A DNA stretch of 64,000 nucleotides from Steromphala cineraria (lineage: Eukaryota; Mollusca; Gastropoda; Trochida; Trochidae). Positions 55,849 to 64,000 of the stretch are shown here, in pieces. The position numbers and the translations under genes are program-made. The stretch is taken from assembly GCA_916613615.1 (NCBI GenBank), contig OU744736.1:12349724-12413723 (forward strand). Reading direction: 5' to 3'. A model generated the notes under the pieces. The model did not search any database and had not been told where the DNA came from. It was given only the letters and a program-made list of their open reading frames with translations. Each line of letters begins with the position of its first letter. Position 1 is the stretch's first letter.

Positions 55849-58800
55849 CTGAAATTAAAATAATGATAATAAATGATTTTGACAATAAAAAAACTCAATT
55901 ATAAAGCGACGACATTGTTATTACCATTCCCTCGCAACAAATGTTACCCCAGTTCCAGGCTAATTGTATATATAAACATATACAGTGTAAATATAAAAGT
56001 ATTCTCAAAAGCATAATTAATTACCCCTTCTCTTCCAACAATTGTTACACAATACTTAAAATGTATTCAAGCAAATACAAATTTCATTTTTATAATTTTC
56101 GATAAAATGTCCATTACTTCTTCATCTTGATGATCCAGATGATGGCGGCTGCAGTGATAGAGAGGACCATGGCGGTGATGAGCACTGACAGCACGATCAC
56201 CATCGTGTGATCTGAAGCTGCAACATGAGACACATGATAGGAAATATCAGGTAATATGAGCTCAACGGTGGACCAGGATGGATTAATCGTCTAAATATAG
56301 TTTGAGTTTCTTGTATTACAACAAAATAAAGCCATTCACTCCCAGGGAACTGAGCCGTATCCGAGCAAGTAACATGACTGAGCTGCCTCTGTTAAAAACA
56401 TTTAGCTTTTTTTGTGATTCTATTATCAAGGAACAATTTATAACCTTGCATTTTGAACTTATAATTATGATAAAAAGGAATAATGGGTTATGAATTCTAT
56501 GGACATGGTGTTTTCACAAATATTTCTAGTTATCTATATATTATATATTTTTTTCTATATGATCGATATCTTAAATGAATGAAACGTTCGTTCTTGAAAT
56601 GATGCAATGACGTTAAATTTTGGACTAGTAAATTATTTAAAGAGAAGATATGATACCTGGTTTGTCTTCAACTGTTGAGGAAGCTGAAATTAAAGCATAC
56701 AGCAATGAAACAAAAAATATAAATAATTCATTAATACATTTAAAGACATTTATAATTCCAAAACAAAAGTGTACGGGGAAATGACATAAGTAGTTTTAGC
56801 AAAACCTCAATATTTTCAAGAATTAAATTTAATCGCATATTGAAGGAGAGGTTAAATGAAGAAGGTTTTGGATAAACAGCTTCCTGGTTTGTATAGGGGC
56901 ATTTCACCTGACTGTATACTCATATATCGCCTTATTTCTTATAACTTCAATTTCAAAACGGCACGAAAACTATTTCTTCACTTATGGATGTTTGATAAAA
57001 ATAACAATGTCTATTTTACTAAAGCAGCAATTACTGCAACAGAAGGGTGGTACCAACATAAGGTTGGAGCAACGGGAAACAACCTCAAAAAAATTGTTGA
57101 AAGACAATCCGCGGATTTACGGGCCATCGCTGTTAAAAATACGTTAATGGAGCAGCATTTGGTAATATAGCCAAGGTCAGTTAATTGATCATATAAACTT
57201 TTTAAAATTACAATATCTATCATATGTGACAATACTAACCTGTTGTTCCAAGTATTTCTCCAGAGTCAAAATGTTCACCATAATCTGCAAGTGAGAGATG
57301 CGCTCATAAAATATCCCCAAATATACGACACCAAGACTCAATCACGTGAAAGGAGGTACAAGTAGCCTACATGTATATAGAGGACCATCGTTTAGGCATA
57401 CATGTATCAGCTGGTTATGCCATTTCTATTTCAACCTGTGAATTGAAAACTAAATGTGCTAAATTTGAGTCGCTTCTTATTCAAAACATGCAGTTTGAAC
57501 GCAGAAAATGCCAAAACGAAACAATTGAAAGGTATCATTGGACCCATCAGATTAGGGTTGTTTTTCCGAAAACACTTGACTACCCTGTATAATAAAATTG
57601 AAAGGTGTGATGCAAATTACACAAAAACGGTTTTATATCATTTTATTGTTGTTAAGCTAAAGAAGCAAATGTGTCATCTATGATATCGCACTATGGGTAA
57701 AATATCTTCACTAAATGATAACAATTTTTAGTGCCAGATACGAATCATTGTCAATCAAACCAGTATTCCATAACGATCTTGCCAATGCTCATTTTACCTA
57801 AGTGTGTACAGTCCTCTCTGGTTTGCGATCCATCTGCCAGAGTTGTCTTCCCCTTGGCACACCGGACGCACGTGGTTGACCCAGTTTGATCTTGATAGAA
57901 GCCACGCCTACATAGAAGACACGCCCCTTTCACTTCTCTCGACCCAGTGGGACATTTGACTTTAAAACAATGATCATAACATTAAACTTATTTTGATGTT
58001 TTTTGATAAATGTTTTTTCCACATATACATGTACTAGTATTAAGTTTGTTTATTTACTTAAACATGAATATTGACCCGCCAATACTTTAGAAAAGATATA
58101 AATATACATATTAAATACTCAATTAGTTTTGAAGCAACATTTGTTGATACTTATGGCTACTTCAACTTTAAAACTCTTTAAAATTTAAAACAACTTAACG
58201 GAATGAATAAGGGCAATTAAAGAGGCTGATTATGTTTGCATAACCAATGAACCATGATGGTGTATGCATTTTCAAATTTCGAAACGTCGAGTTACAATGA
58301 AGGTAAAACGAGAATATATTTCTGCATATAAAACAACGACAAATCATAGTTTTCCCGCCTTATAAGGATAATTGAAGGGGTCACTTTAGATTAAGAAAAC
58401 CTTGTCTCAAAAACGTTTTCAAGAGATACCTTAGTTTACCTAAAACGTGTTTCTGTTCCTCAAACGTAATGCATTATAGTTTAGCAATAAAATATTACCA
58501 AGTAACAGAAACAAATACAATTGAAACCGATCTTGAACTTCGACGAACTCGAGTAAAGAATGTGAAACATGCCAACTCACTGCAAGCACTGTTGGATTCC
58601 ATCTCCCCGGGTTTACACGTCACGTCGACGTCAGTGGTGGCGGAGTTGACGTCAGGGGCGAACTTCTTGCCATTGACGGTGACAGAGAATACGGTAGCGC
58701 TGTTGTTGACTACCTCCTGGGCGGACTGTTCGAAACTAAGCATCGTCTTCAGGTACTTTCTCATTCCGTGGGTCACTGAAGATGAGTTGTTGTCACATAA

Positions 58801-61800
58801 GTTAAACAGTAAATAGACTTCTATATCAATGGTAGAGTTGGACGGGAATCGTAAAACCTGATTATTCTCTTTATTTGTAAAAACTTCCCGTTGCACTGTT
58901 CCTTTAAAAGGCAACGATGTACGTTTTGATGTTACATTTGTTAACATTTCCTTTTTAACTATTTATTTTTACAAAAACGATAGCATCTTTAGAGGGTATA
59001 CATATTAGACTATTCGTTGTCATAGCATAAGGTGTCATTTATCAAACACAAACTTTATGTTTTAGTGTGAAGACCTAATTTTCAGTTGAAATAGGAAAAG
59101 GATTCTCGAAGCTTTTGCAACTTTGTACGATCCTTTAGTATTGATTTACAGAGAAAGTCTTGCACATGGTCACGTGACATCATTTTACTTAGCCTCGTGA
59201 TACAGTGCCAAAACGCTACGGAAAATAATTATATAACAAGGACTAATGAATTTATCAAAAGTCATACTTGTATTATTGTTAACAAGTTTTCCTAGGTCCA
59301 AAGAGGCACCGTGAGCAATTGTTGATGTTATCTTCATGGTAACCGTCGTCCCGGCGGCCCTACGTCCACGCCCACTCTGGCACTTCCGGACATCAATCTG
59401 AGGCTTGCAGGTCTTGTCTTTGATACAGGCAACGTCTGATGATTGGCTGGCGACCTGTGACGTCACAGCCTGGTCCGCCTTCCCGTCAGGTGTGCATGGC
59501 AATGTTGGGAGCGTGATCTTTCTATTCATTGAAAACCCTTTCACAGCGTTGACAGCTGAAATTTAAACCAGAATCGATCATGAATGCATTGTAGACTCAT
59601 AAAATCGCAGCCTTTCTCTTAAACTGGCCAAGGTAAATATTTAGAGAAATTAAGCCTTGCTGCAGTTATCAACATTTCTTTGCCAGCTCTGCAGGTAAAC
59701 TTGATTATTCTATCAGATATCTCCGAAAATCAAAGCAGCATAAACAGTAAGCCTTCGTGATTATTTTAACTTCTTTCATGCTTCTCGGAGGACCAACAGG
59801 TATAGTGGTTGACTTTGCACACTCCGACAAAGGGCGAGTAATTGGACTACGAGTTTTGGTTATTCTACATCAAATAATATCTCGGAATACATCATCGAAA
59901 GTCTAAAACGGTCGACCTCAGAATGCGGCAAATGGGACAATATTTTCCAAAGGAAAAATGTTATGTTCAAGACATAAAAAGAATGTAATTCAAAGCGGCA
60001 ATCGGGAAGAAAGCTAAAAGTGGCGATAACGATAACATGCATAGACAAAGACTAAAAGTAGTCTGACTCACTGGTGCATGCTGGTAATCTTCCATCCGGG
60101 TGTTCATCCGTCTGATGGTTCCAGTTGTAGTCTGTTTTGGCTCCACACTCGTATTTAGGAAGAGGCTCCTCGGCGAATACGAGGTCATCACGACATTTGA
60201 TCTTACAGACTGTACTCTCGTCTGTAGTTTCGCAGCTTGTGACCACGCCATACGAACGTTTTAGTGGTTCGCATACTGCAAGAAATTTAAATAATAAGGT
60301 AGACAATATATTTGATAATGGAATTCAAAACAATGTCGAGATACATTAAATGAATCTGCTTTCTCCCGAGCCAAGGCGGGGGATTTATATGTTTCATGAG
60401 GTTCTCAAAAAGGATAAATATATTTACTTTTTAATTTACCAAATTCGAAATAAGTGATAAGACGAATACAAGTTTGACACGTACCTTTACACTGCTGCGT
60501 ATTACAGCTGAATTTCTCAGTGCCGTTGCCCTTACACGCTTTCCCGTCGGCCTCAGGTGGTGGGTTATTACACTTCCGGCTTCTGCTCCTGACCCCGCCC
60601 CCACACATCCGGGTACATAGAGACCATGTCCCCCATGGACTCCAGTTTCCGTTTACTAAGGTAAATAGGCAATAATACTTGTAATTGTATTTAGGAAATT
60701 TCTGTCTTTTAAGCAACTATAAAAATAAAACTTGATTAATTTTATCGTAAGTATCATCCGTTTTCTTGAAATTTGTATAATCATAAATGATATTTCGTTT
60801 AAGTCAATCAACAACAAATCATATTGATCACTCATACCTCGATTATTTTCTGATCTGAGTACTGCCTCTAGATAGTATTAAGGCCACTTTCCACTCCAGC
60901 CAATCACAGACGAGGAAAGCCTTCTCCACGATTTCGTAATTTTATAGGCTGTTTTGTTCGAATTAATGGTTGATAAAAGGTCACAGAAAATGCCATCTGC
61001 CATGAAACTATACCCAGACCAGAAACGGAACACTGATAAAATACTTCATTCAATGATATTGCATTAAAGGGATTCTTTTAAGGGAACAAAAAGTCTTCCT
61101 GATTCGGTAGAACTAAGTCTCATAACTTAGCACGTACTAATTTCATTATCCTCTGACTGTTTTTATTAACAAGTATGTAACATATTTACCTATTGGTTCT
61201 GCGCAAAGTTCTCCCTTGAAACCAGGCCGACACTTGCACGTGTAGTTGACCGAGTTCGGTATGCATTCTGCGTCGTTCTGACATGCGCTGTGAGAACAAC
61301 TGTCTGGTGCTACGTCGCAGTTATCCCCCTTGAACCCATTCGAACATTCACACGTGTACTTCCCTACCTCGTCAATACATGTATGTTCACCGCATGGCTT
61401 TGTGGCACAGTCGTTAAAATCTGAAGAGAAAATGGGCCGCGAGACGTCAAACGTAGAAGGACTTTATGATATGTTGTAGAAAATTAGCTGTATCACAAGA
61501 TATTGTGAATTTGAAAACTAGTTTCTCATCAAAATTAGTTTATTACACACACAAATAATGTATTTTATGAGAAATATTTTTAGATCTACAGAATAGAACT
61601 ATCTAAGTATTATCTTATAACATTGATATTTAATCAGGACCGATTTGTTTAAGTTTAACTCTTACCATCACAATTACTTGGTGTCATCAACTGCCCTGCT
61701 TTCATGTTCGGAAAGAAGACACTTTCCGATATTGTCCGATTGCATGTACCGGAAATAGCCTCGATCTCATTGACGTTAAGCTGTCGCCCAATCACGTTGA

Positions 61801-61818
61801 GTCCAGAGTACGTCACAC
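55104..61818 (-). CDS. gene 3 (5' part off-window): mosaic membrane receptor with EGF, TSP1, sushi and ephrin-receptor-like modules
   Basis: Eleven exons in transcription order: 61818-61666, 61420-61190, 60655-60485, 60275-60072, 59555-59268, 58901-58581, 57959-57798, 57284-57240, 56683-56657, 56217-56118, 55848-55104. The first ten begin in phase 1, and all but the last two end in phase 1; the total of 2447 nt keeps one frame to the stop. About 815 residues: unassigned N-terminal part, two EGF repeats, one thrombospondin type 1 repeat, one sushi/CCP, ~200 unassigned residues, ephrin-receptor-like Cys module, short Ser/Thr stalk, one membrane span, ~250-residue Pro/Ser/Arg-rich tail. Type I surface protein of unknown ligand. 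The module set recalls large sushi/EGF matrix proteins such as SVEP1, but I do not recognise an orthologue. Confidence 0.82.
56118..56217 (-). CDS. gene 3 exon: membrane span
   Basis: Acceptor CATGTTGCAG|CT, donor AAGAA|GTAATG. Encodes ASDHTMVIVLSVLITAMVLS then ITAAAIIWIIKMK. One ~25-residue hydrophobic helix followed by KMKK. If the donor is not used, a TAA immediately follows, giving a tail-less form. Confidence 0.85.
56657..56683 (-). CDS. gene 3 27-nt microexon
   Basis: Acceptor AATTTCAG|CT, donor CCAG|GTATCA, phase 1 to 1. Encodes SSTVEDKP with split codons. Its symmetric phase means it can be skipped without changing frame. Confidence 0.7.
56856..57170 (+). other. unassigned ORF in gene 3 intron
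   Basis: A 104-codon plus-strand ORF antisense to gene 3, ending GWYQHKVGATGNNLKKI... The same DNA is also open on the minus strand (57011-57232). Being open on both strands and intronic suggests a repeat-derived segment. No domain recognised. Confidence 0.25.
57240..57284 (-). CDS. gene 3 45-nt microexon
   Basis: Acceptor CACTTGCAG|AT, donor CAACAG|GTTAGT, phase 1 to 1. Encodes YGEHFDSGEILGTT with split codons, a Ser/Thr- and acid-rich stalk. Skippable in frame. Confidence 0.72.
57798..57959 (-). CDS. gene 3 exon: ephrin-receptor-like cysteine module
   Basis: Acceptor GTTTTAAAG|TC, donor CTTAG|GTAAAA, phase 1 to 1. Encodes KCPTGSREVKGACLLCRRGF and YQDQTGSTTCVRCAKGKT and ends DCTHL. The CxxC-xGxYQDxxGxxxCxxC spacing is typical of the ephrin-receptor-like (GCC2/GCC3) module found in SVEP1 and ephrin receptors. 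Confidence 0.85.
58581..58901 (-). CDS. gene 3 exon: unassigned extracellular region ending in CKPG
   Basis: Acceptor CCTTTTAAAG|GA, donor GCTTGCA|GTGAGT, phase 1 to 1, 106 full codons. Starts TVQREVFTNKENNQ, contains NSS and NNSS/NNSAT glycosylation sequons, and ends VTCKPGEMESNSAC, the first half of the ephrin-receptor-like module. The main part has no recognised domain. Confidence 0.78.
59268..59555 (-). CDS. gene 3 exon: unassigned cysteine-containing region
   Basis: Acceptor TTTAAATTTCAG|CT, donor TACAA|GTATGA, phase 1 to 1, 95 full codons. Contains LPCTPDGKADQAV, DVACIKDKTCKPQIDVRKC and a beta-rich TTVTMKITSTIAHG segment. Four cysteines. No domain assigned. Confidence 0.8.
60072..60275 (-). 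CDS. gene 3 exon: sushi/CCP domain
   Basis: Acceptor TTTCTTGCAG|TA, donor CACCA|GTGAGT, phase 1 to 1, 67 full codons. Cysteines fall as C-x13-C-x8-C-x3-C-x18-C...C, with a W before the final Cys, close to a complement-control-protein module carrying an extra cysteine. A single sushi is encoded by one symmetric exon, as is usual. Confidence 0.8.
60485..60655 (-). CDS. gene 3 exon: thrombospondin type 1 repeat
   Basis: Acceptor TTTACCTTAG|TA, donor TAAAG|GTACGT, phase 1 to 1. Encodes NGNWSPWGTWSLCTRMCGGG then VRSRSRKCNNPPP. WSPWGxWSxC is the TSP1 signature with C-mannosylation-type WxxW tryptophans; CGGGxxxRxRxC and the last cysteines are also present (six in all). Confidence 0.92.
61190..61420 (-). 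CDS. gene 3 exon: two EGF-like domains
   Basis: Acceptor TTCTCTTCAG|AT, donor CAATAG|GTAAAT, phase 1 to 1. First EGF DFNDCATKPCGEHTC...YTCECSNGFKGDNC; second DSCSHSACQNDAEC...YTCKCRPGFKGELC. Six cysteines each with standard spacing. The first has the D-x-N-D-C start of calcium-binding EGFs. Two EGFs in one exon indicate intron loss between them. Confidence 0.92.
61666..61818 (-). CDS. gene 3 first exon visible in window: unassigned
   Basis: Acceptor TTTGTCATGACAG|GT, donor GTGATG|GTAAGA, phase 1 to 1, 50 full codons. Encodes TYSGLNVIGRQLNVNEIEAI...TCNRTISESVFFPN...SNC. Two cysteines and one N-glycosylation sequon (NRT). The preceding exons lie beyond 61.8 kb, probably outside the window. Confidence 0.75.
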
Positions 61819-62176
61819 CTGTCATGACAAAGTAAATTAGTTGAAGGTATAAAGTGGTTGTTCGCCTCAGCAGTAGGTCATGTGAAACTCTTATCATAAT
61901 ATTGACATTGATGAAGTAAATTCCCAACATGTTAGCAGGGTGTGTTTTATAATTATATCATAAATACTTCATTTCTAAATTGTGAATTTGTTTTTCGAAC
62001 CATCATTTATGGACAACCGCTAACCACAAATGTAACATACACTCACTAGGAAATGAAATAAACCGATCTGAATATTGGGAATTAAAATCATTGTTACTTT
62101 AAACTGACATGACATGAAATGAGAATAAGTGTAACAAATAGTCTATTTCGAAGAAATTTAAAAATGATCTCATTAA

Positions 62177-62231
62177 CACACAGGAACCCGATATCGTAAA
62201 TAAAATGTAGGTAAAACGTGGGTAAGAAAGA
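62177..62231 (-). repeat. short dispersed repeat shared with 11.1 kb
   Basis: The inverse of this segment matches 11121-11177 with only a few differences (TTTACCTACATTTTATTTAC). It supports a dispersed family of unknown type. Confidence 0.6.
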
Positions 62232-62390
62232 TCCGTCCCCTATATGTATATAGAGTAAAGGAATAAAGGCATCCATGTTGCCGATCTCGACTCGCTTCCG
62301 AGTTCAGTCAAAATTATCGCTTCAAATCGGTGACATCTCATTCACATACACAAGAATCTCTTAGTTATACATTTCTCAGCAAAACTTAGC

Positions 62391-63521
62391 TTGTTTCAAA
62401 CACATGTCACCCTTCAAATAACTTTTATATCTATTCATATTCGCAAATCGACCGCAGAAACCTCTGGGGTGAACGTTACTCCGCACCAAATGCCTCTCGG
62501 GCGATCTGATTGGTCCGTTACGCGAATTCATTTAAAGCATCGCTTTACAAACAAAACGGCGTGGTTTGGACAGTGCAATGTTTCGGAAATGATTTCGCTA
62601 TCAATTTCTGATCAGAAGATTGCTTTGTCTTTAGTAGAAAATGAACTTTCTGTTGTTTTCATTGGCCAGACAGGCACCTGTAATACTGTCTTGATTGTTT
62701 ACTTAAAATATCATGAAGTAATTGAAAATGTTCATGCAGAATATTTTAAAAGATTTTTCGCAGTCGGAAAATTTGCTTCAAATAAAGCCATACTAGGTGA
62801 AACAGGCCGCCATAATCTGTATGTTGAAAGCCAAATTAGAGTAATTAAATATTGGATTAAGCTTCTTAGGATGCCTGAGTATCGCATCGCTCATCAATGC
62901 TATAAATTATTGTTATCACTTGATGAACGTGGAAAACATTCATGGGCTTCAGATGTGAGAAGTATTTTATTTTCAAGCGGATTTTCTTTCGCTTGGTTAA
63001 ATCAAGATGTTGGTGATAGGCAAACGTTCCTGTCAATGTTTAGATAAAGAATTAAAGATATGTTTATTCAGGATTGGTTCGCAACAGTAAATTCATCAAG
63101 ATTTTTATGCCATTACTCACGTTGTAAATCAATATTTGGACCGGAAAGGTATATAAGGGTCCTTAATGATAAATCACTTTTAAGGAATTTTTGTAAACTT
63201 AGAATTTCACTTCATGCTTTGAAAATACAAAAGTATAGAAAAGATAAAGATACATTAGTTGATCTATCATGTTCTTATTGTTCTTCGGGTCAATTAGAAG
63301 ACGAGTTTCACATATTGTTAGTTTGCGAGGCCTTCTCTGTTTGTCGTAAGAAGTATATAAATTATGATAATGTTACCCCGCGAACAATGTACAACCTTCT
63401 TAAAACCAACAATGATGATGTTATTAAATCTGTTGCTATTTTCATAAAACAATTGATGTCCATTTTAAAATCCCGCGCCAAATCTCTGTCTATGTCACGT
63501 GACCAAAATAATTCAATTTGA
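62391..63521 (+). pseudogene. LINE ORF2 C-terminal fragment, one in-frame stop
   Basis: Two ORFs, 62391-63047 and 63060-63521, are in the same frame and separated only by TAA plus four codons (63048-63059). LINE similarity begins around 62.71 kb; the earlier ~100 codons do not look like the family and are probably host DNA open by chance. Not functional. Confidence 0.65.
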
Positions 63522-63594
63522 ATTGAAATTGTACTTTGGGCCACTGGGCCTCTACTACTGAATAAAACCTGTCTGTCTGTCTGTCTGTCTGTCT
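62710..63594 (+). mobile_element. 5'-truncated LINE (non-LTR retrotransposon) 3' end with (CTGT)n tail
   Basis: The C-terminal part of a LINE ORF2 downstream of the reverse transcriptase: KFASNKAILGETGRHNLYV, IKYWIKLLRMPE, GFSFAWLNQDVGDRQTF, then a terminal CSYCSS...DEFHILLVCEAF zinc-knuckle-like motif and a stop. AATAAA at 63561-63566, then about six CTGT units as a 3' tail. A premature stop at 63045-63047 interrupts the frame. Upstream similarity ends near 62.7 kb, so the insertion is 5'-truncated. Confidence 0.75.
63569..63594 (+). repeat. (CTGT)n tail
   Basis: About six tandem CTGT units ending the LINE copy. Confidence 0.95.
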
Positions 63595-64000
63595 TAAAAA
63601 TTGAAAGAAAGTGTATATGAACATGTCAAAACTCTTCACGACTGGGCTTGGCTCAGTGATGTACGTTTGACCGAATCGAAGTTGAATTGCCAAACTTTCT
63701 GTCCAGTGATGAGGTAAAACATAAGAGTGATTCTCTACAGTTATTTATCTAAATATCAACGTCAAATATCTAATTATTAATTTCTGATGTTTCATTCTGA
63801 TATTTGTGTTTTTCAGTTTTCAGTGTCATGTACAACATCCTCAATTATCAGGGTGTAGATTTATTCGTAGATAGGAAAAAAATACCAGTGCTATAATTTA
63901 AAATTGTTTGTATTATGCAAACAAATGATGTATTTATAAATAATCTTAAATAATGTAAAATTAACATTTACAAAAAAAAGTTTGTCTGAAAATTATTTAT

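Noticed and set aside
55403..55904. Additional ORFs on both strands over the last gene 3 exon
   Set aside because: Shadows of the GC-rich Pro/Ser tail; the chosen frame is fixed by phase continuity from the membrane exon.
59797..59860. Plus-strand GGTATAGTGGTTGACTTTG with an anticodon-like stem
   Set aside because: The T arm lacks a proper TTCGA loop and stem; not called as a tRNA.
62094..62276. Minus-strand ORF with FYLHFIYDIGFLC similar to plus-strand 11.1 kb ORF FYLDFIYDSGFLC
   Set aside because: The similarity is at DNA level over ~57 bp only and reflects a dispersed repeat, not a conserved protein.

Overview
This window looks like nuclear DNA from an invertebrate animal. The background is AT-rich, exons are short with GT..AG introns of up to about 15 kb, and the GC-richer coding segments stand out from it. 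DNA transposon remnants, MITE-like elements and simple repeats are abundant. The protein modules (TNF-receptor repeats, EGF, thrombospondin, sushi, ephrin-receptor-like) are metazoan. The repeat style resembles a mollusc, perhaps a bivalve, but that is an inference from general character and not a proof. No bacterial-type operon, CRISPR array, rRNA or convincing tRNA gene was seen.

Three spliced genes were rebuilt by hand from splice sites and reading phase; in each, all exons join in one frame. (1) Plus strand, 6043-18998: a 175-residue secreted or membrane-anchored cysteine-rich protein in six exons, with a TATA box upstream and AATAAA downstream. Its core is two copies of a cysteine module, each encoded by a pair of exons with the same intron phases, so an exon-pair duplication built the gene. 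(2) Minus strand, 43879-23779: a 533-residue type I membrane protein in six exons: signal peptide, two TNF-receptor-type cysteine repeats, a long acidic stalk with syndecan-like Glu-Gly-Ser-Gly sites, one membrane span, and a tail with TRAF-motif matches and no visible death domain. Extra decayed or alternative copies of its fifth exon lie downstream of that exon. (3) Minus strand, 61818-55104, with its 5' part outside the window: about 815 residues of a mosaic membrane receptor (two EGF, TSP1, sushi, unassigned region, ephrin-receptor-like cysteine module, membrane span, Pro/Ser/Arg-rich tail).

Layout: 1-5.9 kb repeats only; 6.0-19.3 kb gene 1, four of whose five introns hold transposable elements or repeats; 19.3-23.8 kb convergent intergenic space; 23.8-43.9 kb gene 2, with a 15.4-kb first intron full of simple repeats; 44-55 kb gene-poor, apart from one orphan coding-like segment at 48.0-48.2 kb; 55.1-61.8 kb gene 3; 61.8-64 kb an intron or upstream region with a 5'-truncated LINE.

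Mobile DNA: seven copies of one ~350-bp family with TTAA-flanked terminal inverted repeats; a second TTAA element; a Tc1/mariner element with ~170-bp terminal repeats; a pogo-like element swollen by a 16-bp minisatellite; a 1.28-kb element whose arms are built from degenerate short repeats; and several fold-back repeats. The genes share no obvious pathway; two encode modular surface receptors and one a small cysteine-rich surface or secreted protein.
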